From: Desulfovibrio psychrotolerans
Lineage (GTDB): Bacteria; Desulfobacterota; Desulfovibrionia; Desulfovibrionales; Desulfovibrionaceae
NCBI RefSeq assembly: GCF_013340305.1
Contig: NZ_BLVP01000010.1
Span: 186,001-250,000, forward strand
DNA length: 64,000 nt
Reading direction: 5' to 3'
Shown: piece after piece, positions 18,164-26,429 of the stretch
Position numbering within the stretch: the stretch's first letter is position 1
Layout: each line of letters opens with the position of its first letter
Translations under genes and position numbers: made by a program
Notes under the pieces: model-generated
Database searches by the model: none
What the model was told of the DNA's origin: nothing
Seen by the model: only the letters and a program-made list of their open reading frames with translations

Positions 18164-20473
18164 CTAGCCCTTTCTCTTGAAGAGCTTCTCCAGCGTGGCG
18201 GAGTCGAACTGCAGCATGGTGGGCCTGCCGTGGGGGCAGTAGGCGCGGTCCGGCACCTCCAGCCACTGGGCGATAAGGCCCGCCGCCTCATCCGGTGTGA
18301 GCCGCTGGTTGGCCTTTATGGCGCTTTTGCAGGCCATGAGCACCCACATGTCGTCCATGGACCGGGACTGCCCCGACAGGGCCTCGCGCAGAAAATCGCG
18401 CGCCTCGGCCTGCGTGAGCGAGGCGGGTATGCCCAGCACCGCCACCGCACCGCTGCCCCGCGTTTGCAGGGAGAAGCCCATGTCGCCAAGCTCCGTCCAT
18501 ATTTCCTGCAACCGGGCCGATTCCGAGGCGTGCAGGGGCAGGCTCATGGGAATGGCAAGCAGCTGGGAGTGCCCCTGCGAGGCTTCGCGCCGGATACGCT
18601 GATAGAGAATGCGTTCGTGCACGGCGTGCTGGTCCAGCACAAGAAGCCTGTCGCGCCCCTGCCGCACAAGAAGATAGGTATCGCCCACCTGCCCCATATA
18701 GGTCAGGTCGCCCACGGTAATGCCGGCGGGGGCGGCGTGCGCCTCCTGTGCCGTGCCGTCCGCAGCATGCACGTCTTCCCCAGCTTCTCCAGTCTCTCCA
18801 GAAGCATGGCGTATATGCTCCCCGGCATAGCGGGCGGCAGGCGTTGGGCCGGATGCCACGGCATACCCAGCCGGTTCGCGGGCTTCCATCGCGGCGGGCA
18901 TGCTGTCCCGCCGCACGCCGGGGGCAGGGGTAAAGGCAATGCGCACCGGGTGGTCTTCCCCCGTGTCGTCCGCATCGCCAGAATGCCGCGTATCCCGTGC
19001 ACCGGTCAGGTCGCGCCGGGCATCCGTGCCGGAAGCTGCATCGGCATGGCCCTGCCTGCTGGGGGCGGTCCCTTCTTCCGAATTTTCTCCGTAGCCTGTG
19101 GGGGAGTATGCATCCGTCGCACCGGCTGCCGGTTGGTGCGCGGTCTGGTTCGCGGGGCTTTGCGCCTGCTGGCGCGGAATAACCGGGGCACTGTCCAGCA
19201 TCCCCCAGAACCCTTGGGGTCTGGCCGTATTTACCGGATGAGCCGGAATGGCACCATTTTCCGCACTCCTCCCCCCGTTCGGGGCGCTTTGGCCCGCCGC
19301 AACTCCGGCAGAGGAGCGGGCAGCGGCAAAGGGGTCTGTGCCGGGGGCCACCATGTCCAGCGATGTCAGGCTCTCCAGTGCCTGTTCCACGGCACGCCGC
19401 ACCGCCAGATACACGGCATTTTCATCGCGGAAGCGCACCTCACTCTTGGCGGGATGCACGTTGGCGTCCACCCACTCCGGGTCCAGTTCAAGGAACAGGG
19501 CCACCTGAGGATATTCCTTGCTGAGCAGCCTGCCCTTGTAGGCATCGCGTACCGCACGCAGCATAAGCCTGTCGTTCACGGCGCGGCCGTTAACCCAGAA
19601 GAGCATCCTGTCCGCACGGGGCTGGGCCTTCTGCGGGTGTCCGGCAAGCCCGTGGGCGCGGCAGCCCTGCCGCACCGCGTCAAAGGGCAGCATATCTTCC
19701 GTAATGGCGGGCGGCCACAGCACAGAGAGCCGGTCGCGCAGCGACTGATTGGCAGGAAAACGCCATACCTCCCGCCTGCCGATGGAAAAGGTCACTCCCA
19801 CGTCCGGGCGGGCAAGAGCAAGACGGGCCAGCAGGTCCTGGCAGCGTTTTGCCTCGGTGCTCTGGGTTTTAAGAAATTTGAGACGTGCGGGCACGTTGCC
19901 GAAGAGGTTGCGCACCTCCACCAGTGTGCCTCGGTGCAGGGCGGCCGGCCCCTGTTCGCGCACCATGCCGTGCTCCACAACAATGCGGAAGGCTTCTGCC
20001 GGACTTGCGGAACTTGCCGGACCTGTCGGACCTGCCGGACCTGTCGGACTGGCCGCGTCACCCGTTTCGGAAGCCGGAGCGGAGGTGATGGAAAAGGTGG
20101 AGACAGAAGCAATGGAGGGCAGGGCCTCGCCCCGGAAGCCGAAGCTGCCCACGCGCATCAGTTCATCCAGGCTGTAGACCTTGCTGGTGGCGTGGCGGGT
20201 GACGGCAAGCTCCAGTTCCTCAGCGGGAATGCCCGCCCCGTTGTCCCGCACCATAATCAGGGTCTGCCCGCCGTCTTCAATGGCCACGTCTATGTGCGTG
20301 GCTCCGGCGTCCAGACTGTTTTCCGCCAGTTCCTTTATGACAGAGGCGGGGCGTTCCACCACTTCGCCTGCGGCTATCTGGTTGCGAAGGTCCGGCGGCA
20401 GGGCGCGTATGGCCCGGCGCTGCTGCGTGCTGCTGGTGTATTCGGGCTTGTCTTGCATGGTGTGCGTGCTCAT
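18164..20473 (-). CDS. mutL: DNA mismatch repair protein MutL
   Basis: 769 residues from the ATG at 20473 (a longer open frame to 20545 is not supported; an ATG at 20458 is an alternative). The GHKL ATPase domain has IAAGEVVERPASVIKELAENSLDAGA, DNGAGIP, TSKV and FRGEALPSI. A long Pro/Ala/Gly-rich linker joins the C-terminal domain, which carries DQHAVHER (614-621), ACKSAIKAN and CPHGRP, the set seen in endonuclease-type MutL (species without MutH). The last Glu of DQHA-x2-E-x4-E is Gln625 here. A Gly/Pro/Thr/Ala-rich insertion coded by 9-bp repeats follows the FRGEAL motif. The receiver-kinase gene lies downstream. Confidence 0.95.
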   Translation of the reverse strand: MSTHTMQDKPEYTSSTQQRRAIRALPPDLRNQIAAGEVVERPASVIKELAENSLDAGATHIDVAIEDGGQTLIMVRDNGAGIPAEELELAVTRHATSKVYSLDELMRVGSFGFRGEALPSIASVSTFSITSAPASETGDAASPTGPAGPTGPASSASPAEAFRIVVEHGMVREQGPAALHRGTLVEVRNLFGNVPARLKFLKTQSTEAKRCQDLLARLALARPDVGVTFSIGRREVWRFPANQSLRDRLSVLWPPAITEDMLPFDAVRQGCRAHGLAGHPQKAQPRADRMLFWVNGRAVNDRLMLRAVRDAYKGRLLSKEYPQVALFLELDPEWVDANVHPAKSEVRFRDENAVYLAVRRAVEQALESLTSLDMVAPGTDPFAAARSSAGVAAGQSAPNGGRSAENGAIPAHPVNTARPQGFWGMLDSAPVIPRQQAQSPANQTAHQPAAGATDAYSPTGYGENSEEGTAPSRQGHADAASGTDARRDLTGARDTRHSGDADDTGEDHPVRIAFTPAPGVRRDSMPAAMEAREPAGYAVASGPTPAARYAGEHIRHASGETGEAGEDVHAADGTAQEAHAAPAGITVGDLTYMGQVGDTYLLVRQGRDRLLVLDQHAVHERILYQRIRREASQGHSQLLAIPMSLPLHASESARLQEIWTELGDMGFSLQTRGSGAVAVLGIPASLTQAEARDFLREALSGQSRSMDDMWVLMACKSAIKANQRLTPDEAAGLIAQWLEVPDRAYCPHGRPTMLQFDSATLEKLFKRKG
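19999..20052. repeat. 9-bp in-frame tandem repeats inside mutL
   Basis: Six 9-bp units of the type CCGGACCTG/TCGGACCTG (plus strand) encode on the minus strand a Gly-Pro-Thr/Ala collagen-like stretch within the MutL ATPase domain. Because the unit is three codons, copy changes keep the frame. Confidence 0.8.
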
Positions 20474-20672
20474 ATATCGTGCGTGCCTTGCGGGCCTTGT
20501 GCGCAGAACGGGCTGCGGGGTCGGTAGGGACACTGGCGGCAGCACCGGGCTACCCTGTTTTGTATCACGTGGGCGTGCCGGGCGAAAATGTCATGACAGC
20601 GGGCCACAGTTCGGAATATACTGGCATTATGGAATACTGTCGCGGGTATGTTTCGCGGCAGGAAAGGAGACT

Positions 20673-21332
20673 ATGGAAACGGGCATGGAGTTTGTCAACG
20701 TCTCATATACGTGGCCGGGCGGCAAGGGATTGCACGCGGTCAATCTGGCGGTTGCCCCGGGCGACTTTGTCATGATCGCCGGGCCTTCCGGTTCCGGCAA
20801 GTCCACCCTGCTGCGGCTGGCGGCACGGCTGGAGGAACCTGAATCCGGTGTTATCCGGTTTCAAGGAACGCCGCTCGCGGAATACGCGCCGCCCCTGCTG
20901 CGGCGGCGCATAGGGTTTGTCCAGCAGACCCCTGTTGTGGCGGAAGGGTCGGTGCGGGATAATCTGCTGCTGCCCTTCGGGTTCGCCGTAAACAGGGGAG
21001 AGGCAAAGCCGGATGACGAGGCCCTGCGCGGCTGGCTGGAGAGACTCGCTCTTGCCGGAGTGCGGCTGGAAGATGACGCGCGGGCTCTTTCCGTGGGGCA
21101 GCGGCAAAGGCTGTGCATCATCCGCTCGCTGCTGCTGCGGCCTGCGTTGCTCCTGATGGATGAACCCACCAGCGCGCTGGACAGGGAAAGCCGGGGGATT
21201 GTGGAACGCATGGCGGAAGAACTGAATGCGGCAGGTATGACCGTGCTCATGGTTTCCCATTCGGAGTATTGCCCCGTTGCCGTACACCGGTGCCTGACAG
21301 TACGGGACGGGCGGGTGGAGGAGGCCGCATGA
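20673..21332 (+). CDS. fetA: ABC transporter ATP-binding protein, FetA (YbbL) type
   Basis: 219 residues from the ATG at 20673, preceded by AAGGAG at 3-4 nt. Walker [11 protein letters not shown]-loop GFVQQTPV, signature LSVGQRQRL and Walker [13 protein letters not shown] are all present. Energises the permease encoded by the next gene, whose ATG overlaps this stop codon (ATGA at 21329-21332), so translation is coupled. In E. coli the FetAB pair exports iron and relieves peroxide stress; the substrate here is inferred from family. Divergent from mutL. Confidence 0.9.
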   Translation: METGMEFVNVSYTWPGGKGLHAVNLAVAPGDFVMIAGPSGSGKSTLLRLAARLEEPESGVIRFQGTPLAEYAPPLLRRRIGFVQQTPVVAEGSVRDNLLLPFGFAVNRGEAKPDDEALRGWLERLALAGVRLEDDARALSVGQRQRLCIIRSLLLRPALLLMDEPTSALDRESRGIVERMAEELNAAGMTVLMVSHSEYCPVAVHRCLTVRDGRVEEAA

Positions 21333-22111
21333 ACGGGGCGTATATGCAGATTTCGGTATGGCAGCTTGGAGTGGCGCTGCTGCTGGTCGCCGTGGCGGGC
21401 ATTGCCTCTGTGGTGTATGAACTGCGTTTGCAAAAAGATATTGCCGTGGGCACGGTGCGCACCTTCGCGCAGTTGTTTGCCATGGGCTATCTGCTTAAGA
21501 TCATATTCAATCTGAACAGTGCACTGCTGGTTATGGCCGTGTATCTGTGCATGACCTATTTTTCTGTGCGCATTATCAAGGGGCGGGTGAAGGAAAAGAG
21601 CGTGGACTACTATGCCCCGACCATGTTATCAGTAATGGTAAGTTACTCCCTTGTGACGTTCCTTGTAACGGGTGTCATCATCGGCGCAGACCCGTGGTGG
21701 TCGCCGCAGTACTTTATCCCCATAGGGGGGATGGTGGCGGGCAACTCCATGAACGCGCTGGCCATATGTCTGGAGCGGTTTTTCTCGGAACTGCGCGGAC
21801 GTAGGGACGAAGTGGAGATGATGCTGTGTCTTGGCGGGGACTTCCGCGAGGCCAGCAGGGAAATGTTCCGCAATGCCCTCAAGGCGGGCATGATCCCGTC
21901 GATCAACTCCATGATGGGAGTGGGCATTGTCTCCATTCCGGGCATGATGACAGGCCAGATTCTTGCCGGGGCAGACCCGGCAGACGCCGTGCGGTACCAG
22001 ATTGTGGTCATGCTCATGATCGTGGCGGCCACGGCACTTTCTTCCCTTTTAGTGCTCCATTTAGTGAGAAGACGTTGTTTCGGCCCTGCCATGAACCTGC
22101 TGACGCGCTGA
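21329..22111 (+). CDS. fetB: Iron-export-type ABC permease, FetB (YbbM, UPF0014) family
   Basis: 260-residue integral membrane protein beginning MNGAYMQISVWQLGVALLLV, with about seven hydrophobic segments. Family landmarks: PIGGMVAGNSMNALAICLERF and the cytoplasmic coupling region MLCLGGDFREASREMFRNALKAGMIPSINSMMGVGIVSIPGMMTGQILAGADP. The start is the ATG overlapping the fetA stop; the frame extends upstream but lies within fetA. Forms the membrane channel of the exporter. Confidence 0.92.
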   Translation: MNGAYMQISVWQLGVALLLVAVAGIASVVYELRLQKDIAVGTVRTFAQLFAMGYLLKIIFNLNSALLVMAVYLCMTYFSVRIIKGRVKEKSVDYYAPTMLSVMVSYSLVTFLVTGVIIGADPWWSPQYFIPIGGMVAGNSMNALAICLERFFSELRGRRDEVEMMLCLGGDFREASREMFRNALKAGMIPSINSMMGVGIVSIPGMMTGQILAGADPADAVRYQIVVMLMIVAATALSSLLVLHLVRRRCFGPAMNLLTR

Positions 22112-22200
22112 ACGGGCGCGTACCGCAGTGCGTGCGGAAGGGTTCATAGGCACTTCCCCGTTAGGGTAACATGTACGCCAGACCGTTCTGGAGGTGTGCC

Positions 22201-22509
22201 ATGCTTCAGCCGATCAATGAACTGCGCAGATTTCATCATCAGGTGTATGAGGTGGGAGTCTTTGATCCCGACCTCATGTATGTGGAATGCAAACATTGCG
22301 GGCGTCCCGTGCTGTGGAGCAAAGGGCGTACCTCGGAGATTCTGAAGGGAGTGGATGTGGCGCGCGCGGAACTGGACGCCTCATGCATGATTCTGACCCA
22401 CGGCTGTCCTCGTTGTGAACCGGGTGAGCGTCAGTTCCGGTTGCAGATCATCCGTGTGGACGGAGGATATGCCGAGGATGCCAAGGAGCAGCTCGTGGCC
22501 CATGCCTGA
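22201..22509 (+). CDS. Small protein with two CxxC pairs, function unknown
   Basis: 102 residues from the ATG at 22201 (GGAGG at 6 nt; an in-frame start 30 nt upstream has no ribosome site). Two Cys pairs, CKHCGRPVLW and CPRCEPGE, about 48 residues apart suggest a zinc-ribbon or similar metal site. No signal peptide or membrane helix. I do not recognise the family. It stands alone between fetB and a bidirectional terminator. Confidence 0.75.
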   Translation: MLQPINELRRFHHQVYEVGVFDPDLMYVECKHCGRPVLWSKGRTSEILKGVDVARAELDASCMILTHGCPRCEPGERQFRLQIIRVDGGYAEDAKEQLVAHA

Positions 22510-22546
22510 ACAGGCATATAGGGCCGGAGTTTCCCGTGGCTTCTGA

Positions 22547-22581
22547 AAAAGGCCGCTCCCCGAACGGGGGGCGGCCTTTCC
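22547..22581. terminator. Bidirectional intrinsic terminator
   Basis: Stem AAGGCCGCTCCCC / GGGGGGCGGCCTT with a short loop, flanked by A and T residues on the two sides. It separates the plus-strand fetAB/small-protein unit from the convergent FMN oxidase gene. Confidence 0.85.
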
Positions 22582-22603
22582 TGTTGACAGGGGAGAGCGG
22601 CGG

Positions 22604-23626
22604 CTACTGGCCCAGCACATCCACCAGAATTTCCGGGGTGGCGTCCGCAAGGCTCTTGCAGCCCGTGAGCACCATGGCGGCGAGCAGTTCGCCCTGCAGT
22701 TGCTGAATGTATTTGCTGGCGCCTTCCTCCAGTCCGCCCACGGTAGCAATGGAGAAGGGGCGGCCAATGAGCACGGCATCCGCACCCAGCGCGACCATTT
22801 TAAGCACGTCTGCCCCGGTGCGCACGCCGCCGTCCACCAGCACGGTAATGTCTTTGCCCACGGCCTGCGCAATATCAAACAGCACATGCGCGGTGCCGGG
22901 GGTGTGATCCAGAACGCGCCCGCCATGGTTGGAAACCACTATGGCGCTTGCGCCCACGTCTACAGCGGCCTTGGCGTCATCCACGCACATAATGCCCTTG
23001 AGGATGAATTTGCCGGGCACGCGGCCGATAATTTCCTTGAGCTTGGCGGGAGACTTGGGAGAAACGGGTCGGCCCATCTTGGCAAGGGTGATGAGACCGG
23101 CAGCGTCAATATCCATGCCGAAGATTTTGCAGCCTGTCTCTGCTGCCTTGTCCAGCTTGGCGTAGAGCTCTGCGTCTTCCCACGGCTTGATAAAGGGTAT
23201 GCCCTTGCCGTTCACTTCTTTGATGGCGGCAAAACCCGCCTCGTGAATGAAGGGGGGCACGCCGTCGCCGGTACAGCCTATGATGCCGTTGGCAACGCAG
23301 GCCTTAAGCTTGCCGGCGATGTATTCATCTTCCGTGACCTTGCCGCCCATGTTGAACGAAACACCGCCGATGGGGGCGGCGATAACCGGAATGGCAAGGT
23401 CAACTCCCAGCACTTCGGTCGTGGGATTGGGCGTGGTGATGGAGTGGATGAGGCGCATGCGCAGTTTGTAGTCTGCAAGGGCTTCCACGTTGGCGGTGAA
23501 GGAAGAACCCGTTCCAAGGCCGCCCATGCCGGGCACTTCGCCCGCGCAGGCCTTGCCGTTGCAGACGGGACAGACGCGGCAGAAACCTTTCATGCGTTCG
23601 CGTGCAGTGGTGCGCACATCTTTCAT
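22604..23626 (-). CDS. FMN-dependent alpha-hydroxy-acid oxidoreductase (lactate oxidase/dehydrogenase-like)
   Basis: 340 residues with an FMN TIM barrel: IAAPIGGVSFN, the Lys of FILKGIMCVDDA, the catalytic His in SNHGGRVLDHTPGT and the phosphate-binding DGGVRTGADVLKMVALGA...GRPF. The N-terminus carries a Cys cluster CRVCPVCNGKAC, not found in classical lactate oxidases, which may bind an Fe-S centre or metal. Probable substrate is a small 2-hydroxy acid such as lactate, inferred from family and from the upstream FadR/LldR-like regulator. ATG has GGAG at about 9 nt. Confidence 0.88.
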   Translation of the reverse strand: MKDVRTTARERMKGFCRVCPVCNGKACAGEVPGMGGLGTGSSFTANVEALADYKLRMRLIHSITTPNPTTEVLGVDLAIPVIAAPIGGVSFNMGGKVTEDEYIAGKLKACVANGIIGCTGDGVPPFIHEAGFAAIKEVNGKGIPFIKPWEDAELYAKLDKAAETGCKIFGMDIDAAGLITLAKMGRPVSPKSPAKLKEIIGRVPGKFILKGIMCVDDAKAAVDVGASAIVVSNHGGRVLDHTPGTAHVLFDIAQAVGKDITVLVDGGVRTGADVLKMVALGADAVLIGRPFSIATVGGLEEGASKYIQQLQGELLAAMVLTGCKSLADATPEILVDVLGQ

Positions 23627-23706
23627 GATTCAATTCTCCTGATTACAAAACGTTATCCGCAAGTATCTACTGTGTTCCAAGGCAGGGCAGGCGCAGAGCG
23701 CATATG

Positions 23707-23725
23707 CCGGACCGTAAGCGTCCGG
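23707..23725. other. Hairpin between the GntR regulator and the oxidase gene
   Basis: Perfect 6-bp inverted repeat CCGGAC-N7-GTCCGG in the 123-bp spacer. No T-run follows, so it could be an mRNA processing or stability element, or a protein site. The regulator and oxidase could still form one transcript. Confidence 0.4.
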
Positions 23726-23749
23726 TTCGTTTTCACGCTCCCGGGCACT

Positions 23750-24463
23750 TCAGGAGTCACCGTCAAATACCAGCCCCTGCACCTCTGAAAGATGCTCCCG
23801 CATGGTAAGTTCCGCCGTATCCGGGTCGCCTGCTTCAATGGCTTCCAGGATACGGCGGTGCGCCTGCAAGGATGCGATGCGGCGTTCCTCGCTTTGCAGG
23901 GATTGGTTGCGGGTTTCCGCCAGTTTGGACTCGGCGCGGGTCACCACGTCCAGAAACAGCGGGTTGCCGGTAGCCATGGCGATGAGTTGATGAAAGTGCA
24001 GGTCAGCATAGCCTGTGTTTTCATCTCCCTCGCATTCCATCTCCTGCATGGAGAGAAGTTGCCGCAGAGCTTCCAGATGCCCCTGTGTGCGCGATTCCGC
24101 TGCCAGCCGCGCAATCTGCGGTTCAATGGCCTGCCGGAACTGAAAAAGCTGCCACAGCCGCACCCTCTGCTGTGTCATCACCTCGGCAAAGGGGGCCAGC
24201 AGATCCCCTCCGGGCGGAAGCGACACGTAGGTTCCATCGCCCCGGCGGCTTTCCAGCACGCCGTTTTCCTGCAAGGCGCGTATGGCCTCGCGCAGGGAAC
24301 TTCTGGAAACCTTAAACACTTCAGCGAGTTTGCGTTCCGGAGGCAACTTGTCTCCGGGCTTTATTTCGCCGGACTCCAGCAGTTCGCGGATGCGTTCCAC
24401 AACGCGCTCGTAAATTTTCGTCTGCCCTGTCGTGCCAGCCAGATCGGGATTGTGCGTATCCAT
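23750..24463 (-). CDS. GntR-family (FadR subfamily) transcriptional regulator
   Basis: 237 residues from the ATG at 24463, preceded by GAGGGG. N-terminal winged helix (about 17-85: YERVVERIRELLESGEIKPGDKLPPERKLAEVF, SRSSLREAIRALQENGVLESRRGDGTYV) and an all-helical FCD ligand domain with metal-site His residues (LHFHQLIAMATGN, EAHRRILEAI-type segment QAHRRILEAIEAGD, MREHL). It precedes the 2-hydroxyacid oxidase gene on the same strand, so it is probably an LldR/PdhR-like regulator of that gene and of itself; a matching palindrome lies 42 bp upstream. Confidence 0.9.
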   Translation of the reverse strand: MDTHNPDLAGTTGQTKIYERVVERIRELLESGEIKPGDKLPPERKLAEVFKVSRSSLREAIRALQENGVLESRRGDGTYVSLPPGGDLLAPFAEVMTQQRVRLWQLFQFRQAIEPQIARLAAESRTQGHLEALRQLLSMQEMECEGDENTGYADLHFHQLIAMATGNPLFLDVVTRAESKLAETRNQSLQSEERRIASLQAHRRILEAIEAGDPDTAELTMREHLSEVQGLVFDGDS

Positions 24464-24504
24464 AGCCCCTCGGCGTGGCGACCAGTCTTCCGGCAGTGGT
24501 TGAT

Positions 24505-24515
24505 TGGTCAGACCA
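24505..24515. promoter_or_regulatory. FadR-family operator TGGTCAGACCA
   Basis: Perfect palindrome TGGTC-A-GACCA, the classic TGGTnnnACCA core of PdhR/LldR/FadR-type operators, centred about 47 bp upstream of the GntR start codon and downstream of an A+T-rich possible -10 (TTTTAT on the minus strand). Consistent with autoregulation. Confidence 0.65.
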
Positions 24516-24970
24516 CACTGTACATGCATTGCGGATAAAATACCAGAACCGAATCCGTGCCGCAGAAGGCATGCGGCATGGTGCTTTCTTTGCCATTTGC
24601 AGTGCGCAGAGGGTACGGCGTGGTGTTGCCGTACAAGGCGCTTACAGCATTGACAGAGAGTGCCACATTTAGTGCTACCAGAGGGCTGAGAAAAAGCAAT
24701 CATTATATGGGGTAATATTGAAAGGAAGATATTCATTCCGCAATGCGGAAGCACGGGGAAGTGCGGGCATGGGGGCTGTGCGATGGCCAAACCATGCCCG
24801 CACGTTGCATTCCGGGACGGGTTATTTCTTATGTTCTTCCCTGCCTGCCTGCCTGCACGCCTGTCTGGCTGTCTGCCTGTGCATGGCCTGCGGCAAGAGC
24901 GTGTTTTTCGTGCGTATGGCTACGTTGCCGCAACACGCGCAGGGTGAGCGGAAGACGGGTGCGGAAACAG
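24516..24970. other. Gene-free region with a tetranucleotide-like repeat
   Basis: About 455 bp with no supported gene between the divergently placed regulator start and the 3' end of the AhpD-like gene. It contains a palindrome TTCCGC-AAT-GCGGAA (24736-24750) and an imperfect CCTG/TCTG run (24839-24882, about 11 units). Open frames crossing it are short and lack ribosome sites. Confidence 0.6.
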
Positions 24971-25534
24971 CTACCCTCTCTGCTGTCTGAAGGCACGGTC
25001 CATGGTGGCTATGCTCAGCATGTTTGCCCCGTGTGCCACGGCATCAAAGATATCCCTGTCTTCCCATCCTGCAGTTCGTGCTTCGGCAAGGCTTTGCGCC
25101 GGTATGCCCTGCTGCGCGACCACAGCCTGTGCCACAAGGCGCAGGAGCAGCTGTTCGTGGTCTTCCAGCGCGCCTTCGCCGGAAAGGGCAGGAAGGTCTG
25201 CGGGGGCGGCGGCGTGGTCGTACAGGGCTTCAAGGTCCGGCTTGTTCATGCCGCAACGTTGCAGCAGTGCGCTGTTATACTCCGTGCAGCAGCCGTACCC
25301 CAGCGAGCGCGCCACGGTGTAGCGGATGGCGGCCAGCAGCGGAAAGCTGAGCGCGGGGTGCGATGTGTAGTGGCGAATGAGCTCAAACTGCTTTTCCAGC
25401 AGATGCGGACTGGCGGAAAAAAGCTGCAACGGCTCCGGAACGGACGCGGGCGAAGGAAAGGCTGCGTAGATCTTCTGCACAGATTCGGGGGCGGCGGCAA
25501 CGTCTTGCGGGGTGGTGAAACGGATGGAATACAT
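24971..25534 (-). CDS. AhpD-like / carboxymuconolactone decarboxylase-fold protein (tentative)
   Basis: 187 residues from the ATG at 25534 (AAGGAG at 6 nt). Helical, with the segment RYTVARSLGYGCCTEYNSALLQRCGM, which resembles the AhpD/CMD core where a Cys-containing motif precedes a His/Asn; here two adjacent Cys replace CxxC. It may be a peroxidase or thiol-based detoxification protein. The TetR-family gene lies 99 bp upstream on the same strand, and near-identical operator sequences precede both genes, so this is probably the target of that regulator. Family assignment is moderate. Confidence 0.6.
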   Translation of the reverse strand: MYSIRFTTPQDVAAAPESVQKIYAAFPSPASVPEPLQLFSASPHLLEKQFELIRHYTSHPALSFPLLAAIRYTVARSLGYGCCTEYNSALLQRCGMNKPDLEALYDHAAAPADLPALSGEGALEDHEQLLLRLVAQAVVAQQGIPAQSLAEARTAGWEDRDIFDAVAHGANMLSIATMDRAFRQQRG

Positions 25535-25550
25535 GGAGACTCCTTGGTAG

Positions 25551-25565
25551 TAGACTGGTCGTCTT
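25551..25565. promoter_or_regulatory. Candidate TetR operator before the AhpD-like gene
   Basis: TAGAC-TGGTC-GTCTT, a near match to the palindrome TAGAC-N5-GTCTA found at the TetR gene's own promoter. It lies 17 bp upstream of the start codon, just before the ribosome site. Confidence 0.65.
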
Positions 25566-25633
25566 GTTAAAGTGTACACAAAACCGGGCGGCAAGCCGCA
25601 CGGCAACCTGGGAGCAGGTCTGTCCGGAACATC

Positions 25634-26287
25634 TTATAGGCAGGCTTGGCCGCCAGACTGGTTGGCAGGCAGGGTTGCAGGCTCGGCGTCAGACCGGGAG
25701 GTAACTGGCCGGGAGAGCAGAATTTCCGAGAAAAAACGGCGGCAGAGGATAAGCGGGTCAGCGGAGCGGGTCACCTTCATGCGGATAATGGCCCCGTGCC
25801 AGCAGGAAACCAGAAAATAGGCTGTCTCCGCAGGATCAAGATCGGCCCGTATTTCTCCTGTCTCCTGTCCCTGCCGGATAAGGTGCTCAAAGCCCTTTGC
25901 CATGCGGTCCATGGCGGCACGCAGGTGCTGCTGGAACGGTTCCGAAAGCCCGCCCATTTCCTGCGCAAGATTGCCTATGGGGCAGCCGCGTGTGCAGCCG
26001 TGCTGACGGAAGTAGTCTTCAAAGGTGCTCAGTATGGTCTGGATGCGTGTGAAGGCAGAGAGCGAGGTGTCGCGTGCAATACGCAGAAATATCTGGCCGA
26101 AACTGGCGGAAAAATGGTCCACCACCGCAAGGCCGAAGGCTTCCTTGCTTTTGAAATAATGGTAGAAGGACCCCTTGGGCACACCGGCTGCCTCCAGAAT
26201 CTCCTTGAGCCCTGTGCCCGTGAAGCCTTGGCGGTGGATAAGCTCCGCCCCTGTCTCAATAATGCGTTGCCGTGTTTCTTCGCTCAT
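25634..26287 (-). CDS. TetR/AcrR-family repressor, NemR-like
   Basis: 217 residues from the ATG at 26287 (a TTG two codons upstream is possible). N-terminal HTH: TRQRIIETGAELIHRQGFTGTGLKEILEAAGVPKGSFYHYFKSKEAFG. The ligand domain has CTRGCPIGNLAQEMGGLSEPF, at the place where NemR has its reactive Cys (a GC-x-x-NL-x-E context), so electrophile or oxidant sensing is plausible. There is no Shine-Dalgarno; the promoter predicts a leaderless or nearly leaderless mRNA. Downstream target: the AhpD-like gene. Confidence 0.88.
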   Translation of the reverse strand: MSEETRQRIIETGAELIHRQGFTGTGLKEILEAAGVPKGSFYHYFKSKEAFGLAVVDHFSASFGQIFLRIARDTSLSAFTRIQTILSTFEDYFRQHGCTRGCPIGNLAQEMGGLSEPFQQHLRAAMDRMAKGFEHLIRQGQETGEIRADLDPAETAYFLVSCWHGAIIRMKVTRSADPLILCRRFFSEILLSRPVTSRSDAEPATLPANQSGGQACL

Positions 26288-26295
26288 GGACAAGC

Positions 26296-26324
26296 TATTA
26301 GACCAGTCGTCTAGTCAGCGTCAA
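26296..26324 (-). promoter_or_regulatory. TetR gene promoter with operator between -35 and -10
   Basis: On the minus strand TTGACG (26324-26319) and CTAATA (26301-26296) are separated by exactly 17 bp. The spacer and -10 edge hold the palindrome TAGAC-N5-GTCTA (26299-26313). Transcription would start within a few bases of the ATG at 26287. Confidence 0.7.
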
Positions 26325-26429
26325 CAAAAAACTCTACCGGCATCTCGCCACACAGACGCATATGCCGCGCAGGGGGCTATTGCTGTCTTCAGCCACGTGG
26401 CCGAAGGCGTTGCAGGCGGCGCACTGCGT

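Noticed and set aside
17714-20527. Very long plus-strand open frame (over 900 codons) antisense to mutL
   Set aside because: It mirrors mutL in the opposite strand, has no ribosome site, odd composition (His/Gly/Arg-rich) and no recognisable domain; long antisense frames are common at this G+C content.
24508-24699. Minus-strand 63-codon ORF with a hydrophobic start
   Set aside because: TTG start without a ribosome site; overlaps the GntR regulator's promoter and operator.
24718-24990. Plus-strand 90-codon ORF over the CCTG-type repeat
   Set aside because: Composition is driven by the repeat; weak start context and no recognisable domain.
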